64,000 bases of DNA, taken from the NCBI GenBank assembly GCA_002529455.1, contig NYMS01000016.1, positions 96,120 through 160,119 of the forward strand, in the 5' to 3' direction. The translations under genes and the position numbers were made by a program. Positions 8,340 to 17,873 of this stretch are shown in pieces. Source of the DNA: Glycomyces fuscus (GTDB lineage: Bacteria; Actinomycetota; Actinomycetes; Streptosporangiales; Streptosporangiaceae). The number at the start of each line of letters is the position of its first letter. Position 1 is the first letter of the stretch. Under the pieces are notes generated by a model, which saw only the letters and a program-made list of their open reading frames with translations, was not told the origin of the DNA and ran no database searches.

Positions 8340-9509
8340 TCAGGCGGGCAGTTCCGCCTCGACCAGGTCGGCCGCGTAGGAGGTGCCGCCCGCCTGGAGC
8401 CGGGCGCTGATCTCGGCGAGGCGGCGGGCGACCCCGGGGTCGGCGGTCAGCTCCAGCAGGGCCGTGCGCAGCCGCTCCGCGCTGGCGTCCTCGGTGTCGA
8501 TCCGCCGGGCGACGCCGAGTTCCACCAGGCGGTCGGCGTTGTCGAACTGGTCGACGGCCTGCGGGACGGCGATCATCGGCACCCCGGCGTGCAGGCCCTC
8601 GCTGGAGCCGCCCATGCCGGCGTGGGTGACGAAGGCGTCGGCCTGGCGCAGGACGGACAGCTGCGGCACCCACGTGTGCACCTCGACGTTGTCGGGCACC
8701 TCCCCCAGCTCGGCGGGGTCCACGTACCTGCCGACCTGGAGCACCACGTGCCAGCCGGGCAGGCCGCCGAAGGCCTCCAGGCAGGCGCGGTAGAACCCCG
8801 GCTGGTTGGTGAAGGCCGATCCCAGGGACACCAGCAGGACGTTCTCGGCGTCCGCCGGACGGGTCCACTCCCCCTGGTCGGCCCGGTCGCCCAGGCACGG
8901 CCCCACGAAGGTCACCGTGTCGGCCACGGTGTCGGCGAAGGGCTGCATCTCGCGCGGGATCAGCGCCAGGGCCCGGGGCGGCAGTCCGGCGAAGGAGGAG
9001 TGGTCGAGGCCGGTGACGCCGTTGTCGGCGAGCCAGGCGTCGAACTTGGCGTGGTGCTCCTTCGCCCCGGGCTGGGCGCGCAGCCACTCCATGACGGTGT
9101 CGCCGTAGTCCGCCCAGGCCACGTAGGTGGGCGAGAGCTGCACGGCCGGGATGTCCCAGTTGAGGGCGAGGATCCGGGCGGCGAAACCCGAGATGTCGTA
9201 CAGGAACAGGTCGGGGCGGTCGTCGTCGTAGGCGGCGCGCAGGGCGGGCAGCTGGTTGATCGCCTCGTCCAGGAAGAGGTCCATCCCCTTGATCGGGTCG
9301 TCGGGCCAGGTGCCGTCGCCGGTGGGCAGGACGGTGGAGTAGGGGACGAGTTCGGCGCCGACCCCGGTGATCGTGTCGGACAGCAGGGGGTCGTTGGCGT
9401 AGGTGACGCGGTGGCCCCTGTCCACCAACTCCCGGATGACCTCCAGGCTGGGCAGGACGTGGCTCACGGTGGGGGTGCCGACCATGGCGATATGGGCGCG
9501 GCGGTTCAT
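8340..9509 (-). CDS. MGT-family (macrolide-type) UDP-glycosyltransferase
   Basis: 389 aa, the usual length of GT1 enzymes such as OleI/OleD and MgtA, which inactivate macrolides by glucosylation. The N-terminus reads HIAMVGTPTVSHVLPSLEVI (acceptor domain, with the start of the Rossmann fold). The C-terminal nucleotide-sugar site reads THAGMGGSSEGLHAGVPM followed by PQAVDQFDNADR. It probably transfers glucose from UDP-glucose to a macrolide or other aglycone in the cytosol, giving resistance or detoxification; the exact acceptor is unknown. The ATG at 9509 has GGAGAAG upstream. The 130-nt 5' region carries a small open frame and hairpins that may control expression. Confidence 0.9.
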   Translation of the reverse strand: MNRRAHIAMVGTPTVSHVLPSLEVIRELVDRGHRVTYANDPLLSDTITGVGAELVPYSTVLPTGDGTWPDDPIKGMDLFLDEAINQLPALRAAYDDDRPDLFLYDISGFAARILALNWDIPAVQLSPTYVAWADYGDTVMEWLRAQPGAKEHHAKFDAWLADNGVTGLDHSSFAGLPPRALALIPREMQPFADTVADTVTFVGPCLGDRADQGEWTRPADAENVLLVSLGSAFTNQPGFYRACLEAFGGLPGWHVVLQVGRYVDPAELGEVPDNVEVHTWVPQLSVLRQADAFVTHAGMGGSSEGLHAGVPMIAVPQAVDQFDNADRLVELGVARRIDTEDASAERLRTALLELTADPGVARRLAEISARLQAGGTSYAADLVEAELPA

Positions 9510-9604
9510 GTGTCTTCTCCAGATTCGGGTGACCGGGGACAGGACCGGGGGGCACCGGGCCCCGTGGCGGGGCGGGTGCGCCGCGGCGTCGGTGACGCCC
9601 GTCT

Positions 9605-9628
9605 CTAGCCGTAGATCTGGAGGTGCAT
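9605..9628 (-). CDS. possible leaderless leader peptide MHLQIYG upstream of glycosyltransferase
   Basis: ATG-CAC-CTC-CAG-ATC-TAC-GGC-TAG sits 96 nt before the glycosyltransferase start, on the same strand. A TACTAT matching the TANNNT -10 consensus (9636-9641) ends exactly seven bases before the ATG. This is the geometry of leaderless transcripts in actinobacteria. It is a candidate only; seven codons carry no coding statistics. Confidence 0.35.
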   Translation of the reverse strand: MHLQIYG

Positions 9629-9635
9629 GCGCGCC

Positions 9636-9641
9636 ATAGTA
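9636..9641 (-). promoter_or_regulatory. candidate -10 box (TACTAT) for glycosyltransferase leader
   Basis: TANNNT-type hexamer seven bases before an ATG. No convincing -35 is visible in the GC-rich sequence above it. Downstream in the leader, a GGCGTC-ACC-GACGCC hairpin and further GC-rich pairing could serve attenuation. Confidence 0.35.
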
Positions 9642-9751
9642 ACGGAAACGCCCCGGGCGGACCCGTGGGACGAGGGGCTCCCGCGCTCCTCCCGGAGGCG
9701 CCGGACACGAGCGGAGCGGGGCACGGGGCCCGGGGCCCGGGAGGGCACCGC

Positions 9752-10660
9752 CTAGCGGGGCTCGTCGGGGCGGCCCTCCTCGCCGCCCGGAGCCCGGTGC
9801 CTGCCGCCCGGCTGGTCGTCCCGGTCGTCCCACCCGTCGTGGCCGTCCCCGGAGCCGCGGTCATCCCACCCGTCGTGGCCGTCCCCGGAGCCGCGGTCAT
9901 CCCACCCGTCCCGGTCGGCGCGGTCGGCGCGGTCAGCGCGGTCGGCGCGGTCAGCGCGGTCGGCGCGGTCGGCGCGGTCGGCGCGGTCGGCGCGATCTTC
10001 GAGGAGGTCGCCGGGCCGGTGGGTCTCCTCCCCGGCCGGCGCTGCGGGCTCGTCGGGCTCGCCGAGGCCGGTGAAGACGGGCGCCTCCTCCGGGGGCAGG
10101 AAGGCCTCGGCGGCGCCGCGGAGGCGGAATCCGGCCACGGCCATGACCGCGCCGAAGATGACCGCGTACATCGCGACCACGAACATGATGGCCTGCGCGC
10201 CCTCCAGCGGCCAGAACCACAGCAGGAGTCCGAAGACGACCGAGAGCGCCCCGACGAAGACCAGCAGCCACTCGGAGCTGATGTGCGCGCGCAGGCGGAT
10301 GGCGGTGACGATCTCGGCCACGCCGGTGGCCACGGCCCAGACGCCGATGACGAACACCAGCGCGACGATCGCCGCGACCGGCCAGACCAGGGCGATCAGG
10401 CCCATGACGGCGCTGAGGCCCGCCTGGACGGCCAGCGGGAGCCGGGCACCGGACGACGAGCGGTAGGCCGCGTACCCGAGGGCGGCGGCGTCGACCAGCG
10501 CGTAGACACCGAAGACGAACGCCAGGACCACCAGGGTCTTGCCCGGCCAGACCAGCGCGACCAGGCCGAAGAGGAGCGCGGCCACCCCCCGCAGGACCAC
10601 CAGCCACCAGTTCCGGCTCAGCTCACCGAGCAGGTCGCCAGCCCACGCGTACCTGACCAT
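9752..10660 (-). CDS. DUF308/HdeD-type membrane protein with repetitive hydrophilic tail
   Basis: 302 aa. Six hydrophobic segments in about residues 15-190 follow the three-fold helix-pair pattern of HdeD/DUF308 proteins (NWWLVVLRGVAALLFGLVAL, then two similar pairs). The function is not established in actinobacteria; E. coli HdeD is linked to acid resistance. The last 80 residues are hydrophilic, with about nine DRA triplets followed by repeats of GWDDRGSGDGHD encoded by DNA tandem repeats. The ATG at 10660 has GGAGGG upstream; a longer frame exists but lacks such a site. Confidence 0.85.
   Translation of the reverse strand: MVRYAWAGDLLGELSRNWWLVVLRGVAALLFGLVALVWPGKTLVVLAFVFGVYALVDAAALGYAAYRSSSGARLPLAVQAGLSAVMGLIALVWPVAAIVALVFVIGVWAVATGVAEIVTAIRLRAHISSEWLLVFVGALSVVFGLLLWFWPLEGAQAIMFVVAMYAVIFGAVMAVAGFRLRGAAEAFLPPEEAPVFTGLGEPDEPAAPAGEETHRPGDLLEDRADRADRADRADRADRADRADRADRADRDGWDDRGSGDGHDGWDDRGSGDGHDGWDDRDDQPGGRHRAPGGEEGRPDEPR
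9829..9992. repeat. tandem repeats: 36-bp x 2.3 and 9-bp x 9
   Basis: A 36-bp unit is present at 9829-9864 and 9865-9900, with a partial third copy. Directly after it are nine units of CGGTCGGCG or CGGTCAGCG (9912-9992). Both units are multiples of three and encode the repetitive C-terminus of the DUF308 protein, so copy-number change would keep the frame. Confidence 0.95.
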
Positions 10661-10832
10661 CGTCGCCCCCTCCTTCGCACGGCACCGTCCGGTGACCGCA
10701 CCCTGCCCCTTCCCCCGACGCCGCACACGGACGACAGCGGTCGGCAAAATACGGGGAAAGGCGGGGCCGCCCGTACGGGTGGTACCCGGGCGCGCGGGCG
10801 CCGGACGGCGCCGCGGCCGTGGACGACGCGGA

Positions 10833-10869
10833 AGGAGCGTCCGCCCCTCTGACGCGGGCGGACGCTCCT
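10833..10869 (-). terminator. strong hairpin terminator downstream of gltA
   Basis: Perfect 14-bp arms (AGGAGCGTCCGCCC and its complement) with a 9-nt loop, 23 bp beyond the citrate synthase stop. Confidence 0.85.
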
Positions 10870-10892
10870 GTGTGCCTCGGAAGAGGGGTGTG

Positions 10893-12182
<1,290 letters not shown>

Positions 12183-12331
12183 GCCCGAGGTCAACCTTTC
12201 CAGGCGGGGGATACGTGAGGTGCGTCATACGCGGGGCGGTCCGCCGCCACGTTCCTGCTTCACTCGTTATTGTTCTGTTTTGTTAAACGACGGTTAAGCA
12301 AAAGCATATAAGTTTCACCGATTCACGAACA

Positions 12332-12347
12332 GGTGACATGCAACACA
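12332..12347. promoter_or_regulatory. Crp/GlxR-like binding site upstream of gltA
   Basis: The minus strand reads TGTGTTGCATGTCACC, matching TGTGA-N6-TCACA at eight of ten consensus bases. It lies 150 bp before the gltA start. Crp-family control of citrate synthase is known in other actinobacteria; function here is inferred. Confidence 0.4.
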
Positions 12348-12922
12348 TACCCACACGTGGACCGAATTACCGTCAGGTGAAGATTTACAAACTTTGCCGG
12401 TTGTCGATTACTTCGTGATCGCCCTGAGACGTCGCAGGCGGAACCGAGAGGTCTTCCCGGCGTCCCGCTGCCTCCTGTACCGGTCCCCTGGGCGGTCCGG
12501 CATCCGCCCGAACCCTCCCCCTCCGGCCTGTCCTTCACAGAAGTGGACAGAGCCGGACGAAGCTCGGTGCGGCCGGGTGTCCGGACACGCCCTAGCGGCC
12601 ATCTCTCAGGGTACCTTCGCGCTGATCACGGGGCCTGACGCGGGGTGCCCGCCAACCGGTGATCTTGGCCTCTGCCTGACTCCCGGGAGTACCACGGACC
12701 CCACCCGCCCCAGCGAACCGGGCCCGCCATGACAACGGACTGTGCGCGCGCCACGGGAGTTCACACGCCGCGCGGACCCGCCGCTCCGCCGAACAGCCGA
12801 GGCCCGTCGGCGCGCGTTCCGCGGGGCGCCCCATTTCCGCGGGACCGGGTTCCGGTATCGACAGCGGGTCACCGGCATTCACCCGGGGTAAACGACGCGG
12901 GCGCGCTTTGCCGGAAAGGGCG

Positions 12923-12952
12923 GCGGCCCGGACGGAAGGGACCGGTCCGGGC
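12923..12952 (-). terminator. hairpin terminator downstream of prfC
   Basis: Ten-bp arms (CGGCCCGGAC with GTCCGGGCCG) and a short loop, about 30 bp beyond the prfC stop. Confidence 0.75.
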
Positions 12953-12982
12953 CGCGGCGCGGGGGAGTTACCGCCCGGGGCC

Positions 12983-14608
12983 TCACTCGCCCTCGTCGAC
13001 GCCTCCGGCCAGCAGCGGCTCCATGAACAGCGCGGGGTGGTCGCGCTCGATGACCCGCAGGCGCCACTTGTTGTGCACCAGCACCAGCAGCTCGCCGTCG
13101 CCCCGCCGCCGCAGCACCTCGGCGCCCGAGAGCGCGTGCAGGGCGGGCGCGGACTCGGCGTCGGTGCGCCTGGCCACGGAGTAGTCCAGCGGGGAGGTCT
13201 CGATCGGGGCCCGGAACTCGTGCTCCATGCGGTGCCTGACCACGTCGAACTGCAGCGGTCCCACCGCGGCGAGCACCGGCGCCTGCTCGCCGCGCACGTC
13301 CGAGGTCAGCACCTGCACCACGCCCTCGGCGTCCATCTGGGCGATACCGCGCTGGAACTGCTTGTACTTGCCCGCGTCCTTGGCCCGGGCCACCACGAAG
13401 TGCTCGGGGGCGAAGCTGGGGATCGGCGGGTAGACCACCTTGGGGCCCTCGTAGAGGGTGTCGCCCACCGCCAGCGCCTGGGCGTTGACCAGCGCGATCA
13501 CGTCACCGGGGAACGCCGTCTCGATGGTGGTGCGGTCGGAGCCGAACACGGCCTGGGTGTACTTGGTCGCGAACGGGCGCCCCGTGGCCGCGTGGGTGAG
13601 CACCATGCCGCGGTCGAAGCGGCCCGAGCTGATGCGCACGAAGGCCATCCGGTCCCGGTGGTTCTTGTCCATGTTGGCCTGCATCTTGAACACCTGGCCC
13701 GAGAACGGCTCGGCCACGGCGCGCGGACGCCGGCGCTCGTCCTCCTTGGGCCCGGGGGCCGGGGCCAGGCCCACCACGGCCTCCAGCAGCTGGCCGACGC
13801 CGAAGTTGGGCAGCGCGGCGCCGAAGAGCACCGGGGAGGACTCCCCCGCCAGGAAGGACTCGGCGTCGAAGTCGGCGCCCAGCGCCTCCAGCAGCTCGAT
13901 CTCCTCCTGGGCCTGGGTCCAGGCGTCGGCCTCCACCTCGGCGGCGCGCTCGGGCTCCAGGACCTCCTCGATGGCCTTCTGGGCGCCTCCCGGCGTGCGC
14001 GACATCTTGGTGTAGACGCCCTCACGGCGGTCGACGAGACCGCGGAAGTCCCCGGCGATGCCCACCGGCCAGTTCAGCGGGGTGGGGCGCAGCCCGATGC
14101 GCTGCTCGATCTCGTCCAGCAGCTCCAGGGGCTCGCGGCCGGGGCGGTCCCACTTGTTGACGAAGGTGATGACCGGCATCCTGCGGGCCCGGCACACGTC
14201 GAAGAGCTTGAGGGTCTGCGGCTCCAGGCCCTTGGCCGAGTCCAGCAGCATGATCGCGCAGTCCACCGCGGACAGCACCCGGTAGGTGTCCTCGGAGAAG
14301 TCGGCGTGACCGGGGGTGTCCACCAGGTTGAGCACCCGGCCGTCGTAGTCGATGCGCAGCGCGGCGGAGGTGATGGAGATACCGCGGTCCTGCTCCATCT
14401 CCATCCAGTCCGAGGTCACACCCTTGCGGTCGCCCTTGCCGTGCACGGCGCCGGCCGAGGAGATCGCGGCCGCGTGCAGCGCCAGGGCCTCGGTCAGGGT
14501 GGACTTACCGGCGTCGGGGTGGGAGATGACCGCGAACGTCCGCCGCCGGGACGCCTCACGTGCGACCTCTGACTCCTGCTTGGTGGCGCCCGCCGTGTCC
14601 ACGCTCAT
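12983..14608 (-). CDS. prfC: peptide chain release factor 3 (RF3 GTPase)
   Basis: 541 aa. The GTPase domain shows all G motifs: ISHPDAGKST (G1), DRGISITSAA (G2 region), VDTPGHADFSED (G3) and NKWDR (G4). RF3-typical domains II and III follow. It recycles RF1/RF2 from the ribosome after termination. The start at 14608 (MSVDTAG) was chosen because the upstream extension shows no similarity and no ribosome site. It is an isolated single gene with its own terminator. Confidence 0.97.
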   Translation of the reverse strand: MSVDTAGATKQESEVAREASRRRTFAVISHPDAGKSTLTEALALHAAAISSAGAVHGKGDRKGVTSDWMEMEQDRGISITSAALRIDYDGRVLNLVDTPGHADFSEDTYRVLSAVDCAIMLLDSAKGLEPQTLKLFDVCRARRMPVITFVNKWDRPGREPLELLDEIEQRIGLRPTPLNWPVGIAGDFRGLVDRREGVYTKMSRTPGGAQKAIEEVLEPERAAEVEADAWTQAQEEIELLEALGADFDAESFLAGESSPVLFGAALPNFGVGQLLEAVVGLAPAPGPKEDERRRPRAVAEPFSGQVFKMQANMDKNHRDRMAFVRISSGRFDRGMVLTHAATGRPFATKYTQAVFGSDRTTIETAFPGDVIALVNAQALAVGDTLYEGPKVVYPPIPSFAPEHFVVARAKDAGKYKQFQRGIAQMDAEGVVQVLTSDVRGEQAPVLAAVGPLQFDVVRHRMEHEFRAPIETSPLDYSVARRTDAESAPALHALSGAEVLRRRGDGELLVLVHNKWRLRVIERDHPALFMEPLLAGGVDEGE

Positions 14609-14738
14609 TTCCGCTGTCCGATCCGCCTCGTGGTGACTACCCGTTTCCCGGCCCACCAGCCTACGCTCGTCGGAGCGCCGCCCCGACCGCGCGGGCCCGG
14701 GTCGGGGACCGCGCGCCGGTCCGGGCCGGCGCGCGGGC

Positions 14739-15497
14739 TCAGGGCCCCCCGGACTCCGCGGGACCCCCCGGATCCCCCGGCCTTCCGGACTCCTCGGACT
14801 CGCGGACGGCCTCGCCGATACGGCGGAACAGCTCCTCGCGGCCGGTGTCCCCGGGGTAGACCGCCACGAGCACCCGGTCGCGCCGCGGCTCCGGCGCGGC
14901 GTGCAGCATCGGCTCGGCGGCCCGGCGGACGAAGTCCACGGCCTCGTCGAAGCGGGCCCACACCTCGCGGGGGTCCTGCTCCGGGTTGCGCAGCCACCCC
15001 CGCAGGACGTGGTTGTGCGCCGCGATGAGCGACGCGGCGACCACCCCGGCGGCCAGCGAGCGGTCCCCTCCTCCCCCGCGCCGCGCCAGGTAGCGGCTGA
15101 AGGCGGCCTGGTAGCGGGCGGTCATCGCCACCTCGCGGTCGCGCAGACGGTCGTGGGCGCGGACCAGGCGGTAGCGGGGCACGGTGATCTCCGGGTCGCC
15201 CAGGTACCCCTGGAGCACCAGCCGGGCGGCGGAGAGGACCGACGTCAGCGGGTCGTCCGGCGAGGCCTCCAGGAACCCCGCGACCGTGGAGAACAGCTCG
15301 TCGTGCTCGGCGAAGAGGATGTCCTCCTTCGATCCGAAGCGGCGGAACAGGCTGCGGCGGCTCACGCCCGTGGCCGCCGCGATCTGGTCCATGGTCGTGG
15401 CCTCGAACCCGCCCTCGGTGAACAGCCGCACCGCGGCCAGCACCACCTCGCGGGTGTCCGCGCGCGTCTGGCCGCCCCGGCCTCCCGGGTGTTCCAT
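14739..15497 (-). CDS. TetR-family regulator divergent from acyl-CoA dehydrogenase
   Basis: 252 aa. The N-terminal TetR DNA-binding domain (about residues 15-65) has the helix-turn-helix MDQIAAATGVSRRSLFRRFG. A long helical ligand domain follows. The C-terminal 20 residues are low-complexity Gly/Pro/Ser. It is divergent from the acyl-CoA dehydrogenase gene across 147 bp that contains paired GGCAC-N3-GTGCC-type palindromes, so it probably represses that gene in response to an acyl-CoA or fatty acid. The ATG at 15497 is preferred. Confidence 0.92.
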   Translation of the reverse strand: MEHPGGRGGQTRADTREVVLAAVRLFTEGGFEATTMDQIAAATGVSRRSLFRRFGSKEDILFAEHDELFSTVAGFLEASPDDPLTSVLSAARLVLQGYLGDPEITVPRYRLVRAHDRLRDREVAMTARYQAAFSRYLARRGGGGDRSLAAGVVAASLIAAHNHVLRGWLRNPEQDPREVWARFDEAVDFVRRAAEPMLHAAPEPRRDRVLVAVYPGDTGREELFRRIGEAVRESEESGRPGDPGGPAESGGP

Positions 15498-15577
15498 GGG
15501 CCGCGCCCCCTTCGTCCGGTGTTCGGAAGGGCTGTCCGCCCCCATCTGTGTACTTCATCCCTCCCACCCCCTATTCT

Positions 15578-15610
15578 GGCACTGAATGCCACACAGAGGC
15601 ACGCGGTGCC
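15578..15610. promoter_or_regulatory. paired inverted repeats, probable TetR operator
   Basis: GGCACTGAATGCC (15578-15590) and GGCACGCGGTGCC (15598-15610) share GGCA-N5-TGCC and are 20 bp apart, two helical turns. They end 34 bp before the acyl-CoA dehydrogenase start, in the divergent promoter region. Confidence 0.6.
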
Positions 15611-15644
15611 ATCGGCCGGGACCACCGCCCGGGGAGGAAAGCAG

Positions 15645-16799
15645 ATGAGCGACTTCGACCTGTTCAAGACCACCGAGGAGCACGAGGAGCTGCGCGAGGC
15701 CGTGCGCTCCGTCGCCGAGGACAAGATCGCCCCGCACGCCGCGGAGGTCGACGAGAGGAGCGCCTTCCCGCAGGACGCCCTCGACGCCCTGGTCGCCACG
15801 GACTTCCACGCCCCGCACATCGCCGAGGAGTACGACGGCGTGGGCGCCGACGCCCTGGCCACCTGCATCGTCATCGAGGAGGTCGCCCGCGTGTGCGCCT
15901 CCTCCTCCCTGATCCCGGCCGTCAACAAGCTCGGCACCATGCCGGTGATCCTGGGCGCCTCCGAGGAGGTCAAGCGGCGCTACCTGCCCGAGGTCGCCAG
16001 CGGCGAGGCGATGTTCTCCTACGGCCTGTCCGAGCGCGAGGCCGGTTCCGACACCGCCAGCATGCGCACCCAGGCGGTCCCGGACGGCGACGGCTGGGTC
16101 CTCAACGGACAGAAGTCCTGGATCACCAACGCCGGGGTCAGCAAGTACTACACGGTGCTGGCGGTGACCGACCCCGAGGGCGCGCGCGGCCGCAACATCT
16201 CCGCCTTCGTGCTGCACGCCGACGACGAGGGCTTCACCCTGGGCGAGCCCGAGCGCAAGCTCGGCATCAAGGGCTCCCCCACCCGCGAGCTGTTCTTCGA
16301 CAACGTGCGCGTCCCCGGCGACCGCATCGTCGGCGCCCCGGGCGAGGGCCTCAAGATCGCGCTGCGCACCCTGGACCACACGCGCGTCACCATCGGCGCG
16401 CAGGCCGTCGGCATCGCGCAGGGCGCGCTGGACCAGGCGGTGGCCTACGTCAAGGAGCGCAAGCAGTTCGGCAAGCACGTCGCCGACTTCCAGGGCGTGC
16501 AGTTCATGCTCGCCGACATGGCGATGAAGCTGGAGACCGCGCGGCAGATGGTCTACGTGGCCGCCGCCAAGTCCGAGCGCGGCGACGACGACCTGCCCTT
16601 CTACGGCGCCGCCGCCAAGTGCTTCGCCTCCGACGCCGCCATGGAGATCACCACCGACGCCGTGCAGCTGCTGGGCGGCGCGGGCTACGTGAAGGACTTC
16701 CCGCTGGAGCGCATGATGCGCGACGCCAAGATCACGCAGATCTACGAGGGTACGAACCAGATCCAGCGCATGGTGATGGCCCGCCAGCTGCTCAAGTAG
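15645..16799 (+). CDS. acyl-CoA dehydrogenase
   Basis: 384 aa, typical length. This FAD flavoenzyme catalyses alpha,beta-dehydrogenation of acyl-CoA in fatty-acid or branched-chain amino-acid degradation. Signatures include FSYGLSEREAGSD, the catalytic-base region QIYEGTNQIQRMVMARQLL, and QLLGGAGYVKDFPLERMMRD. The start at 15645 is preceded by GGGGAGGAAAG. The chain-length preference cannot be read from sequence. Confidence 0.95.
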   Translation: MSDFDLFKTTEEHEELREAVRSVAEDKIAPHAAEVDERSAFPQDALDALVATDFHAPHIAEEYDGVGADALATCIVIEEVARVCASSSLIPAVNKLGTMPVILGASEEVKRRYLPEVASGEAMFSYGLSEREAGSDTASMRTQAVPDGDGWVLNGQKSWITNAGVSKYYTVLAVTDPEGARGRNISAFVLHADDEGFTLGEPERKLGIKGSPTRELFFDNVRVPGDRIVGAPGEGLKIALRTLDHTRVTIGAQAVGIAQGALDQAVAYVKERKQFGKHVADFQGVQFMLADMAMKLETARQMVYVAAAKSERGDDDLPFYGAAAKCFASDAAMEITTDAVQLLGGAGYVKDFPLERMMRDAKITQIYEGTNQIQRMVMARQLLK

Positions 16800-16866
16800 G
16801 CCCGTTCCGGGCGCGGGGCCCGCCGCCGCCTCGGGGGGCCGGGGGCCGCGCGGAGGGGGCCCGCGG

Positions 16867-16889
16867 CCTCCCGTCCCCGGGGCGGGAGG
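16867..16889. terminator. bidirectional hairpin between convergent genes
   Basis: CCTCCCG and CGGGAGG arms around TCCCCGGGG, between the acyl-CoA dehydrogenase stop and the convergent stop of the NAD(P)-binding protein. Confidence 0.6.
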
Positions 16890-17702
16890 TCAGAGCGTGG
16901 CCTCGCGGACGAAGCGGCCCAGCGGGATGGGGTCGCGGTTCAGCGCCGCGCGCACGTCCTCGGTCACCTCGGCGGCCCGGCCCCGGACCGCGGCGGCGAA
17001 GCGCTCGTTGAGGGTGTCGATGTAGCGGTCGTTCCACCCCCGGTCCGCGGCGCGGAAGTAGAAGCCCGCCTCGTCGACGGCCTTGAACCGCCACACCGGG
17101 CTCTCGGTGCCCCGGGTCTGCCTGACCACCTCGCGGAAGGTGTGCGGCCGCGGGCCCGTGAGCGTGTACTCCCTGCCGCCGTGGTCGTCCAGCAGGGCCG
17201 CGACGGCGGTGTCGGCGACGTCGCGGGCGTCCACGAAGCTGACCTCGGTCCTCTTCTTGACCGGCAGTTCGAGGCGTCCGTTGCGCGAGCGCGCCAGATT
17301 GGCGAACATCCCCTCGGTGAAGTCCTGGAAGAGCCAGTTGGACCGCAGCACGGTCCACCGGCCGAACAGCTCCTTGGCCCGCAGCTCGGCGGAGCGCTGG
17401 TCGGAGTCCGACGGCGCGTACTCGCTGCCCATGGCCGTCAGGACCACGGCGTTGACGGCCCCGGCCGCGGCGGCCCTCTCCAGGAACCCGGCGACCCGGT
17501 TGCCCAGGGCGCTCCCGACCGGTGTCACCACGAAGACGTTCTTCACGCCGTCGAGGACCTCGTCCCAGTTGGAGGTGTCGGTCCAGTCCAGACGCGTCTT
17601 CGAGGTGCGGGACGCGCCTGTCGCGGGCAGGCCGCGGCTCCTCAGCTGGGTGAGGACGCGGCGGCCCACCATTCCGGTGGCTCCGGTGACCAGAGTGCTC
17701 AT
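16890..17702 (-). CDS. NmrA-like NAD(P)H-binding protein
   Basis: 270 aa. The N-terminal dinucleotide-binding motif TGATGMVGRRV (residues 6-16) belongs to a Rossmann fold of the atypical SDR/NmrA class. There is no YxxxK catalytic pair in the usual place, as in NmrA-like redox sensors or quinone reductases. The substrate is unknown. The gene appears leaderless: TACCTT (17710-17715) ends seven bases before the ATG and there is no ribosome site. Confidence 0.9.
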   Translation of the reverse strand: MSTLVTGATGMVGRRVLTQLRSRGLPATGASRTSKTRLDWTDTSNWDEVLDGVKNVFVVTPVGSALGNRVAGFLERAAAAGAVNAVVLTAMGSEYAPSDSDQRSAELRAKELFGRWTVLRSNWLFQDFTEGMFANLARSRNGRLELPVKKRTEVSFVDARDVADTAVAALLDDHGGREYTLTGPRPHTFREVVRQTRGTESPVWRFKAVDEAGFYFRAADRGWNDRYIDTLNERFAAAVRGRAAEVTEDVRAALNRDPIPLGRFVREATL

Positions 17703-17709
17703 CGTTTAC

Positions 17710-17715
17710 AAGGTA
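17710..17715 (-). promoter_or_regulatory. -10 box TACCTT for a leaderless transcript
   Basis: TANNNT hexamer ending seven bases before the ATG of the NmrA-like gene, with TTCGTG 17 bp further upstream as a possible -35. Confidence 0.5.
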
Positions 17716-17859
17716 CCGACGCCCGGACCGGACACGAACCGTCCCCGCCGCGACGACCGCCCCCGCCGCGACGGCCGAGGGGGCGGCGTCCGCCGTGACG
17801 GCGGCCCCGGCCACGGTCCCAGACCCGGCGGGCCCGCCCCGCGGGCCCGGAGCCGAACG

Positions 17860-17865
17860 TAGACT
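17860..17865 (+). promoter_or_regulatory. -10 box TAGACT before sensor kinase
   Basis: TANNNT hexamer ending eight bases before the ATG of the histidine kinase, which has no ribosome-binding site. The transcript is therefore probably leaderless. The region is divergent from the NmrA-like gene. Confidence 0.45.
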
Positions 17866-17873
17866 TCACCGCG

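Larger units (their letters stand above)
12183..12982. other. 800-bp intergenic region; A+T-rich promoter zone 12240-12420
   Basis: I see no convincing gene here; the short frames on both strands have no ribosome sites and random composition. The stretch next to gltA (12240-12420) is markedly A+T rich for this genome and probably holds the gltA promoter. The rest is GC-rich and unremarkable apart from the prfC terminator. Confidence 0.6.

Noticed and set aside
9912..9992. CRISPR-like array
   Set aside because: The 9-bp units are contiguous, without spacers, and translate in frame as part of a protein.
12323..12882. Several small frames in the gltA-prfC intergenic region
   Set aside because: No ribosome sites, random composition, and mutually overlapping on both strands.
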